From contig VXAY01002371.1 of assembly GCA_013399855.1 (NCBI GenBank), positions 1,022,038 through 1,086,037 of the forward strand: DNA of 64,000 nucleotides, in the 5' to 3' direction. This document shows positions 50,595 through 61,054 of this stretch, one piece after another. Both the position numbers and the translations under genes were made by a program. Each line of letters starts with the position of its first letter. Position 1 is the stretch's first letter. The notes under the pieces were generated by a model. The model saw only the letters and a list, made by a program, of their open reading frames with translations. It was not told the DNA's origin and ran no database searches. Origin of the DNA: Oxyruncus cristatus. Lineage: Eukaryota > Chordata > Aves > Passeriformes > Cotingidae.

Positions 50595-50657
50595 GAGCGG
50601 TGAGGGGGCGGCCCCACCCGGAGGGCGGTGTCGGCGGAGGCTCCGCCCCCTCATCCC

Positions 50658-51401
50658 NNNNNNNNNNNNNNNNNNNNNNNNNNNNNNNNNNNNNNNNNNN
50701 NNNNNNNNNNNNNNNNNNNNNNNNNNNNNNNNNNNNNNNNNNNNNNNNNNNNNNNNNNNNNNNNNNNNNNNNNNNNNNNNNNNNNNNNNNNNNNNNNNNN
50801 NNNNNNNNNNNNNNNNNNNNNNNNNNNNNNNNNNNNNNNNNNNNNNNNNNNNNNNNNNNNNNNNNNNNNNNNNNNNNNNNNNNNNNNNNNNNNNNNNNNN
50901 NNNNNNNNNNNNNNNNNNNNNNNNNNNNNNNNNNNNNNNNNNNNNNNNNNNNNNNNNNNNNNNNNNNNNNNNNNNNNNNNNNNNNNNNNNNNNNNNNNNN
51001 NNNNNNNNNNNNNNNNNNNNNNNNNNNNNNNNNNNNNNNNNNNNNNNNNNNNNNNNNNNNNNNNNNNNNNNNNNNNNNNNNNNNNNNNNNNNNNNNNNNN
51101 NNNNNNNNNNNNNNNNNNNNNNNNNNNNNNNNNNNNNNNNNNNNNNNNNNNNNNNNNNNNNNNNNNNNNNNNNNNNNNNNNNNNNNNNNNNNNNNNNNNN
51201 NNNNNNNNNNNNNNNNNNNNNNNNNNNNNNNNNNNNNNNNNNNNNNNNNNNNNNNNNNNNNNNNNNNNNNNNNNNNNNNNNNNNNNNNNNNNNNNNNNNN
51301 NNNNNNNNNNNNNNNNNNNNNNNNNNNNNNNNNNNNNNNNNNNNNNNNNNNNNNNNNNNNNNNNNNNNNNNNNNNNNNNNNNNNNNNNNNNNNNNNNNNN
51401 N
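50658..51401. other. Assembly gap (744 N) in the core of the CpG island
   Basis: Undetermined bases flanked on both sides by very GC-rich sequence. First exon and transcription start are probably hidden here. Frames drawn across it are meaningless. Confidence 0.99.
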
Positions 51402-52695
51402 GGGAGCTGCCAACGGGCTCGCCTCGCTGCGGAAGGGAGGGATAGAAGGAGGGAGGGAGAGCGGGGGCTGGCCCGGCGCTTGGCAGGTGACAGGTGTGAG
51501 TGCGCTGGGCGACACTCCGCCATTTGAGGATGAGTATCCGACCGTCCGAGGTGCGATTCTTTGGTGCCCGGTGTCTTTGCGGGGGCTAGCTGGGCTCGAT
51601 TCCATATATAGTATATTTGGGACGTCGGTTTCCATTGTTCGAGTCAGTTTAATTGTTGAGTAGAAATTCTTGAAATGGTTCTGATAAGAGGGGTTTTGAA
51701 GAGCGGAGACACGTAATGTTTCTCGTTTTCTTCTCTTTTTCTGTTTTGTCCCTCTGAGAGACCTGGGAAGGCTGTACGGATGTGTGTAGTGCTTTGTCTC
51801 ATTCATTGAAAGGCTCGTACTAGAACTCTAAATGCTCAGCCCTGATGTAGCAAGGCCTTCAGGGCAGAAGCCTTGTGTTCTTTATACTGTACCTGGTTGC
51901 TCAGCAAGGCCTGGTTTGTGCCCAGGACCTATGGGTGTCCCTGTATTAATGATAGTAAGTACATGCATAAAAAAGGAATTCCAGAGGAATGCTTCTTAGC
52001 AAGGAGTGGGTTTCAAGTGGGATTTTCTAGTCATTATGAGTTAAGGGTATTTGATACAGACTGACTAAAACAGTTTCTGAAGTTCAACTGTAGAATGCTG
52101 AAAACGGGGCTGCATATAATTTTCAGTACTCTAATGTGTGTCTTCTGAACATCAGCAGAAGTCAGATAAAGTCATTCTCTTAGACTGTTCAGATTGGTTT
52201 GTATCTTAACTTTAGCCACCAAAATGGTACTGCACATGTGCTGCTTTATAAGAAGGGCTAATGACACTAGTAGTAATAGCATTATATTCATGGTTGGCCA
52301 TGGTTTGATGAAATTGGGAATAATTTTCAGCTTGGCTGCTGATTTGCCAGATAACCAGGCATTTGCATTTCGTACACATAATTCAATTATTTGTTCTTTA
52401 TCTATTCTGTTGTAATTGGGTTTTGTCAAACTCCAGAATTCTGATACCTGCTTTTGGCAAGAGGGAAGTTCCACTGACACATTAGGAGACATATCATCAG
52501 CTTCAGTAAGTTCTGCTCTCCAGTTTAAATGAACGTTTCAGTCATTTGTGATTGTTATCCATATGTTAAACTTAGAGATGCTCATCTGTAGATACTACCT
52601 GGGCTTGTGCTGCAGCAGAACAGACAGTGAGTCGAGTCTCAGTTTCTTTTAAAAACTGTGAAAACCTGTGTGGTTTTTCTCTTGTTGCTTCACAG

Positions 52696-52717
52696 GAGAG
52701 CCTGCAAGGGGGAAGAG
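52696..52717 (+). other. Candidate 22-nt microexon
   Basis: An excellent acceptor (TTTTTCTCTTGTTGCTTCACAG, ending 52695) and a good donor (GAAGAG|GTAAGG, intron start 52718) flank 22 bases, GAGAGCCTGCAAGGGGGAAGAG. The length is not a multiple of three. About 1.3 kb downstream of the CpG island, it could be a small 5' UTR exon of the gene starting there. The pairing of two strong sites so close together could also be coincidence. Confidence 0.25.
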
Positions 52718-53633
52718 GTAAGGAAGGCAGCTGGAGGAGAAGTCAGTCTGTGTCATCTCAATCTTGTGTTTGAGATGCTTGATAAAGCATCATCCCTGTC
52801 TCATTACATGTGGGGGCAGTGCCATCTTGCTATGATACACTACCCTTGCTTATACCAGCTTTCCAAGACCATGAAATGTAAACCATTTCCTTCTCAACAT
52901 AAGAGAAGTCATAGGGTTCTACTCTCTTCCTTTATATTTGCAGATACAATAATAGAATGCTTGAAAACAGGCATTCTTCCTATGACAGTGTTCTGGTAGA
53001 AGCTTCTGTTTTCCAGCAGTGGCAGAATGGAAGAGGATAGTGATTTTCCTCACTTGCTTTGAGTGCTGAGGTCTTGCATTGTTTTGTGATGGTCTTTGGC
53101 TTTATAGGTAACTGGTATGTTTTTCAAACCATGTAGAATTAAACCTGTCATCTGTTGAAGAGATTATTCTCAGCAAACTTATGTGTATGTTTTGGATTTT
53201 TTTGCTAGGCAGCTTAAAGAGCTGTTGGCAGACTATTTCTTTGTGAGAGTGTGCTTTGAAACATAAAACTAAGTTACTCTTCATCCTATTACACAGTGCA
53301 ACCTCCTTATCATGATCTTCATGGCTGGAAGCACTGGAAGAAAAAAAGTTGGTCAGATGTGACCTCAAGTTTATGAAATGTCTGTAAATTTAGGACTGCG
53401 GGATCAGGCTGATCTTTTCTGAACTGCTGCAAGCGGAATGCTGAATGATGTTGCTGTTGGTGCTTTTACAGGAAATAGAACAAAAATTCCAGTGATTCAG
53501 AACTGGATTTTTTTAAAGCTGTACCCAAAACTCAAATATTTAAATGTTTGAAATGAAAGTTAACTTTTGTTACCACGAATGTATGCAGTGATTCAAGTTG
53601 TGTTTTTTTTTTTTTTTCATTTTGATTCCATAG

Positions 53634-53755
53634 TTGGTTATCGCAGCTGGGCAAGTGTAGGCTTTCTGTTTCAAACAGGAGAAATGTTGGTGGATGCTCT
53701 AAGACATCTTGAACCCTGCTTAGCAAACTGGTCTGGTTTGGATTCCACATATTAA
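53634..53755 (+). CDS. Weak candidate terminal exon
   Basis: A T15-containing pyrimidine tract ending CATAG (53629-53633) is followed by 39 open codons (GYRSWASVGFLFQTGEML onward) to a TAA at 53753-53755. There is no donor before the stop and no nearby AATAAA, and the protein is not recognised. It may be chance. Confidence 0.15.
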
Positions 53756-56700
53756 AGTGCAGCTATGAAAGCAAGAAAGCTGTGAGTTTTAAGATAAGAT
53801 AATATTTTTTTACAAATTCTTAATTGTAGTCTGGGGTTTCAGTATAATAGTTGTTTCAGTTTCACCCTCTTTTGAGAATACTTACCAAAAAATCACTGAT
53901 ATAGTATTGATGCTTTCCCTTATAGAAGTTTTGTAGACCTTTATTCTAATTATACCAAAATTAGGGATTTATTTTTATTGTATTGATGAGCAAGCTCAAC
54001 TTTCATTCAAGGAAATATTCCAAACGCTATACTGATGTTTACTGAGTTTTGTCTTATGCTGCCTTTGGATTTCAGAGCTTCTTAATTAGTTGTAATCGGG
54101 TTCAAGTGAAACCAAGTGAAATAGCGTGACATAATTAAAAGTTAAAAGATCTCTGATGTTTGTGTATAATATCCTGATATTCTTGGAACATGTCTGTTGC
54201 TGAATGAATGGCATCACTCAGGATGTTCTTGTTGCCATGGGTGCAGTTAAGGTGTCTTTAAATAGTTAATATTTTTAGAATGTGTTAGATTTTTTTTTTT
54301 ATTGGTTGCAAGAAGTTAAGCATAACTTGGTGATGTGCTAAACAAATTGTGAGCTAATATCTAGTCACAGAATTTAACAAGAAAAAGACTCTTTTGTGTA
54401 AAATATGCATTATATTCTTAGAAAATAGCTATGTGTAATCAATTTTTGTGGCAATATGGAAATTGTGTAGCTCTTTCCTATTCTGAGCACAGATTTCACT
54501 GTCTTTGAGTGGTTTAAAACTCATTCAGATCCTGGCTGTACTATGAGCACAATTTATTTTTCCCGTTATTTAAAAATCTGTATTTCAGAATGGATGTAAA
54601 CCTTGTGCTCCCTTTAGTGTTTAGAAAAGCAGTAACTTGGGAACACCCAGTGGTAGAAGAAAATTGTAGGTTGTATATAGGAATTTTTAAAAAAATAAAA
54701 AAAGTCATCCAAGCAGCCACAACTGTGCACCTGTTAGTCAGGATATTGTTAGGCTTGCTAGAATTTACCAAAACCAGGACAAAGCTACTATATATGCTCA
54801 CTACTTTGATTATCTTAAACTAGATGGACTCTTAAATGCAAAGTGTCTTAAGCTTATTCCAAAATTAATCAAGTCTGGTGCTGTGTGCTGCTGACTGGCT
54901 GGTCTACTGGGGCTGCTAGTGGAGAAGGCAGAATTCCACCTGCCTTTCCCCTCATTGAAAGCGTGAATTCGAGTTTCTTTTTTCTACAAAGCTTCCAGTT
55001 TTCAGAAAATTTGTAGAATCCTCTTTATCTGTGAAACTTTTATGTGTCCTTTAAAATGCACTTGAAAATGATCAGAGGATGTAAATACTTATTAAGAAGT
55101 CAAATAAAATACATAAATGCGATTTCTTTAAGAAACCTTAGTTAATAAGACATGCTAGAAGATTAAGTTTTGCAGTTTGGGAGATCAGAATCAGCTGTTC
55201 TCGCATGGATAAGATGCTGAGATGCACCTATTTTCTGTGTGGGGTGGTTTGGTTTTTTTTAAGAAATAGTTGCTTTTGGGTTTTGTATATTTGTGTAGTG
55301 TATAAACAGTCTTTAATTTGCCTTTCTGAAGTCACAGATATTGAGCAATTATGTTTCCTTTGATCGTGTATCTCAATAAATTTTGAGCTCATCCACTAAT
55401 TTTCAGCAAAGAAATTAGCCAAGGGGCAAGGTCTCAAAGATTTTACATTTTAATAACGTTGAACAAAAGTTAAACTTGTTAAAGTTGATGACTTCATTAA
55501 GATCATCCCTTTAGGGGAAAGTTTTGCATGAATTTAGGAGTTACCTGTGTTTAGCCGCCAGTTGGCCCGCAGATAGTTGTATGTGGAGTAAGAACAAGGT
55601 GTGAAGTGCAGTACTCTTTTCTTCAGTCAGTAGTTAGAGGACATGAGAGGTTAAGTATATTGTGGCTAGTGCTTGAAAGAGAGTGGTAAGATAATAGGCA
55701 TCTGGGATAGAGGTGGAATGTGACTAATTGGAAGGGGAGCATGGCTGAGAGGGAGTGCACATCTATGGGAAAGGCGGCTTTGCTAGTTTTGCTATTTATG
55801 GGACGATGCCTTTGAGAGGAAGGTTAGCAGCGGCTGCCAGTTTTGGTTTACTAAATGAAAAATCATGTGAAAATAGGTTCTTAAGAAGATGAAGACCAAA
55901 AAAAAAAAAAAGGTGGGGGACAATATGTAAGGTACCTAGCAGACTGCTGGGCTGCTAAGATTGTCTTTTAACAGTGGTACGCTTTTGACTACAGTGTAGC
56001 AACTGTTGTTGGGAGTGGCTGTGAGATGTTTGGTGACATTGTTGGTTTCACGTGTACAGAGCCTCTTGAGCTGTGCCTGTGTGTGTTTGTGTGGGTCTGA
56101 TTCAACAGGACAACAGGATTGCCTAGACACAGGACGTGAAGCAGCATGGGGCAAGAATGTGCAAACTGCAAAAGACATGTGGTGTTCTCAAAATATGCTG
56201 TCAAAAACATTGTTTTATTACATCATATATAGTTTCTTTAGTGTGACTTACATATTTGTTGCATGCTTACGGTGTAATGCAGTCACGTCTCTGTGGACTG
56301 TTGCATGCGATGGCATATTTAATGTACTCACAGGTCTGATTTATCTGTGAAGATGGGCCATGCTAGTATCAAATTGTTTAGTAAGCCTGAAATTACTTGC
56401 TTTTTTAATATAGCTTTATTATGGACTAAATATTTTATGGAGTTTGTTGAGTCTTGAAATAAGTATTTACCTGGTACATCTCTATTTTGTAGGTAATGCT
56501 AGTAGAAATGGATAAGAAATCCCTGGCAGATAGGATATACTCTAATACCTTTTAATTTTATTTGCTGCAACCTGTCTTTATTGTTCAAGAATACCTTGCT
56601 GTTATCAGGTATTTTCATAGATGACTTGTAGAAAGATCAAGCATAAATATGTTTAGAGAGTAATTCTTTGAGGCTGTCAAAGCTAGGGCTTTAGAACACA

Positions 56701-59700
56701 TTTTTCAAAAGAAATTGCGTTATGTGTAAAAATGTTTTTGGTTGGTCCATCTGTTTATCAGTGTTCTCAGGATGTCTTTTTCAACAAGATAAAGTAGCTT
56801 AAAAAAACACAGTAAGTTTCAGAATTTAACTACCCCACAAGACACTAGTACTTTTTACTGATCCAGTGCCTCAGAAGCTGTGACTAACATGTACATTCAG
56901 ATAAGTAATTTGTTTTCCTGGAGCCGTTTGGGGCTTGGAAATCAATTTCTGCTTTATACTAAAGGCTAGAAGTGCAGAAAAGTCTTTTGCCATGTAAGTC
57001 CTAAACTTGATTTCCCCAGGTGGAAAAAATGAACTGTTTCACCTACATGGCGGGGTGGGAGGGAAAGCACACAGTTAAAAATTGTTGTACATTGTGACCT
57101 GTAATTGTATCCTTTGTCAGTTCATGTTGCGTTTAAACCTTGAGAAAAGCCTCTACCCCATGTCTATGCCATGCTATGTATCTCTGTTTACAGTACTCCC
57201 ATGTCTTTTTACAGCACTCATCTTTTTTTCTATTTATTTTTTCTTTGCTTTTTAAAAAATCTGTCCCATGCAGAATTTATCTCTTCCAACCACTTTTTTA
57301 CTGACACCCCATCGTATTTGTAGGTGAGCTAGAAAAGTGGAAATCAGGTCCTCTATATCCCCTCTTCACTCTCCTTTTGCCTTGTGTAGGCAGTATATCA
57401 TCTATACTTTACAACTGAAGCTTTAGTTCCGCCTTGTTTAGACCTCTCTTTGTCGTTCTTTTTTGTTCTAATCTTTCTCAGAAATTTTTATTTCTTAAGA
57501 GACCCATTTAGCACTTGACATTTCTTTCTTGTTTTGTTTCTCCTTCAGAGTATCAATTGATAAGTTTGCCCCTGGTCCATTTGGGCTTTCCTGAGTGAAT
57601 GAGGGGGGGGAAAAAAAAAGGGTCATGAGTTCTCTACTTGGATTTTTTTCAGTTCATTCAGCTGGTTTGAACTGCTACTTTCCATTTGTTGAACAAGCAT
57701 TTGTTTTTTTTAAGGGGAATGGTAGGTTATCTTTCTTAAAGAGCCTTCTTAAGTCTAACAGGCTTAAGCCTCGGAACAGACAATCTCCAGGAGCTCAGCA
57801 AAAGTATGCTTAAAAAGGCATTTATGTTGATAAGTACAAAGCAGTATGTTTCACATTGGCTTATGAAGCTATTTCAGTTAAAATATTTGGTGTCCTGCTC
57901 CTTTTTTTTTACATACTACTCTTGTCTTTGGTAAGTAGGGATCAGATTATTTTATGTGTGTGTCCCAAACTCTGTATTTAAAACTATCTTACTGAAATAA
58001 TTGCCAGTACCAGATTATTATGTTTTACTTATGCTTTGGTATTGGCTAGAGAGTTTGACTTGGATTAGGCCCTTTTGTGCAAAGCACTGTATAAATATTT
58101 ATTAAATAAGTCACTCCTAGAAGATTCTGCAGTCCCGTGAATAATAAAGTTGTTTATCTAGACGCATATATTGTATTAGACAAAGACATTTAGCAAAGTA
58201 TGTTATCTTTCACCTATTATGCCTGTTAGTTCTCCAGTCATTTTAAATTGTTCCAGTCTTTTAAAACTAATTAAAACTGTTTTTAATAGCTGTACCTCAT
58301 TTAGTGAGGCTTTGTTATGGCTTTTAATATTTACCTGAAATACAAGAATTACGAAATTACTTGAGTTAGACACTCACCAGCTTGTATTTGTTGGTAGCTG
58401 CTTATGGCAGAGGTAGGTGTATCATAGCTGGGAGTTGAAGGCTATTGCAGTGGATCATGTCTGATACACCAGGACTTCAGTCAAAATGAGAACTTTTTCT
58501 TTCTTTGTAAAATGAGTTGAATACAAGGAAAACTTAACTACTTGTTAAATAGGCTGGGCCAGTCTATTTTTTAAGAAATATAATTTACTTTGTAATATTT
58601 CTGAGTTAGGACTTAGTATGGATGGACATATGTGTAGAAGGGATTGCCACAATTAGTTTTTGCTTCTGTACGGGAAGCACATTTTGATTTTCCTTTTCCA
58701 TACCTAAAGTGTGATGCTATTTGACTCCTCTTCCGCAGTATCTGGTGAAGGAGAATAAAATAAATTGTAAGCATCAGGAGAAAACTGTCATTTAGACTGT
58801 GGAAATTTTTGTTCTCTCCAGCCTCTTGTGTCTAGCAGGTGATGTGTTAAGCAGTAAGGTTCAGAGAAAATGCCCATTATTTGTTTCTTTTTTTTCCCTG
58901 CATGGGGCTGAAAACCCCTGTGGTTTCCAGACTGAAAGGAAAATATAATTTCTACCAGTAGTGCTTTCATACATACACTGTGGAGGAAAAATAAGAATTA
59001 GATAATGTGTTACCTTCACTATTCTGGTTGATAAAGGTCTTGTCAAATCTGTGAAAGGTATGAACAAAGCTGCATCATTTTGAATGACTGAAAGAATGTC
59101 ATCCTTCCATAATGTAGCAGTCTGCATACAGAGGTTGCTATTGTAGCTGCAGTTACATGTGCAGAATGGTGTTTTTCTGGAAGAGCTTCAACATTGACTT
59201 GAGTGAGTATTTTTGGTTTATTGGTACAAAAATATGGAGAAGAATGCCATGGAGGGGAATGCTCTAGCTGTTTTGTCAGTATTTCTGCATAAATTACATA
59301 CTCTTGGAGTAATACAACAAAATGGCCTCGAGATAGCTGGTTTAAAGCAAAACATGGAAGAAGGCAAATGTTTGTGAGCATCAGGGGCCAGTCTAATAGT
59401 TTCCTGTGACTGAACAGGGAAGATTCCTTTCACTGACACAGGCAGCTGGTCCGTCATACTAGTCTCATCTGTCTGTGAGCTGGGTCAGTCTATGTACTGG
59501 GGGTTAGAGAACTACCCAGTTTGCTCTTTACCTGTCTTCGGTGATCTCATGGAGTGGGACTAACCCCTTGGTGCTGAGGAGCCCTTAGATCAGTTTGGTA
59601 GTCTGCTATAACTTCACACTGATGGGATTATCTTCCACATCGGTACTGGGGTATTGATTTGCTATCCTTTCCCCTGAGTTCACCAATGTGATTTTTAGTA

Positions 59701-60832
59701 TGAGCCCATAAAGAGTTTTTTTCTGCAGAACTAAGGTATAGTGAAGAAACAGAAGAAATAAGAGTTAATTAAGCTGGTACCGTAGACCGTAGCAGTGTTA
59801 CCACAGACAAGCAGAAAGGATTCATCTCTGCCCACTGTGGCACTGCATCTGTTCACAAGGTCAACTGAAACACTAAAATGGTGCAAATTACAAGCTAGCC
59901 CTTCAAAAAGTAGGAAAGGAACTGGTTGAACTAACTTAACCACAGAACTCACTGATATGGATTCTGCCACTGTGTTAAATCTTCACTGGTGACCTACCTG
60001 GATGAAAGATGACAACAGTAATTTTTCTTCTGTTTATGTGGACGTAATCAAAGAGTCTTAAATTCTTTTAACAGGAGTGTTTTTATTAGCACTGTTTGAG
60101 TGATGGTGTCTGCAAGAATCCTAGCAGTCTTCTCTTTGCCAATAAGAATGGCTGTATTTTTCTAAGGTGTTTATTCTTTAAATGTTGTAGTCCAGTTTTG
60201 CAGTGGAGTAGGAAATTCAGGTCCTGTTTAAACTTGTGAAAGCGTGGCTAATAAGCATAACTGCAATAAGTTATGTAAACTGTGGAAGGAAAGATTGAGA
60301 GAATTATGTAGAAAAGAGGTGCTACACTTGTTGACACTTGAGGAAAGATGTGGTAAAAATGGGACAGCAAAACAGGTGTTTTGTAAAGATATTCGTGATT
60401 CGCCTGTGTACTGCAAAGGAGCATTATTTGAGGTGGCCCAGAGTTAGAGCCTTTCATAATCTTTAATGTTTGTAAGAGAAAACTAGTGAATCTGTTAAAT
60501 TATTATCTACTATTCTGACTTGTTAATTAATATAAAGCTTCATTTAATGATGAGTGAATTAAAACTAGTGTCTAGGTACTCTCTTTAAATCACAGAGTTT
60601 GGATGGACTTGGGAACACAACAGTAGTTGCTAATCTGACCTGCATGTTCAGATTCTAGGATGGCAGACACTAACAACTTTTTCAAGCTAAAGCTTAATGT
60701 AAATGTCCATCGGTGTACAAAATACAAAACACAAGTGTATAAGCCTTATCTAGGTGCTGAAGCTTGATGTGACTTCTTGTTTTCTTGGTTGTGTTTATTA
60801 TATTTGTTCTGCTTGATTTCTCGTGGGTTTAG

Positions 60833-61054
60833 GTTGCAAGGAGTTATGCTGTGACAGAGTATCTTAAAGTCAAAGTACCACCTAATGGTATTAGCAGAGT
60901 TGATGGAGCTACAGGCTTCCTTCCTGTTGAAACTGGCCAAAAGAACAGACCAAAAAGGAGTTTGTTTCTTCGGTGTAGAGCCAATGGCAACTCTCAGGAA
61001 TGTTTTTTTCCACTCCTCATCAATGAGTGGGGAAGTTCTTGCCAACGCAAATGA
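60833..61054 (+). CDS. Candidate exon, 73 open codons after an acceptor, unidentified
   Basis: The frame opens exactly at an acceptor-like TTTAG: the TAG is itself the in-frame stop that closes the upstream sequence. It stays open for 73 codons (start VARSYAVTEYLKVKVPPNG, later SLFLRCRANGNSQECFF) to TGA at 61052-61054. An AATAAA lies at 61543-61548, so a terminal exon is possible. A second plus frame (60885-61154) and a minus frame (60746-61069, 107 codons) are also open over most of this segment, so openness alone does not prove which strand or frame, if any, is coding. The locally higher GC content partly explains it. No domain recognised. Confidence 0.22.
   Translation, partial: VARSYAVTEYLKVKVPPNGISRVDGATGFLPVETGQKNRPKRSLFLRCRANGNSQECFFPLLINEWGSSCQRK

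Larger units (their letters stand above)
50390..51600. promoter_or_regulatory. CpG island promoter
   Basis: This is the only true CpG-rich segment in the window. The left flank has repeated GC boxes (GAGGCGGGGCC twice near 50518-50539, GGGGGCGGGCG near 50545, CCGCCCCC near 50643). The right flank has CGCCATTTG (51517-51525), a match to the YY1 core often found just downstream of transcription starts, and donor-like words (GGCAG|GTGACA, 51482-51492; CAG|GTGTGA). A TATA-like CCATATATAGTATAT lies at 51601-51615, outside the core. The central 744 bases are missing. In vertebrates such islands mark gene starts. The YY1-like motif and the intron-like sequence on the right suggest transcription to the right, and divergent transcription is also possible. 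Confidence 0.82.
51601..60832. other. AT-rich, T-rich stretch resembling a long first intron
   Basis: It starts right after the CpG island and shows T-rich composition with many TTTT and GT words on the plus strand, typical of introns of plus-strand genes. No CR1 or other repeat was recognised. Simple runs include T15 at 53603-53617 and A14 at 55898-55911. Exon-like candidates inside it are listed separately. No gene identity can be given. Confidence 0.45.

Noticed and set aside
50415..51806. Frames of 290 to 463 codons across the CpG island
   Set aside because: They owe their length to the 744 undetermined bases, so the translation is meaningless.
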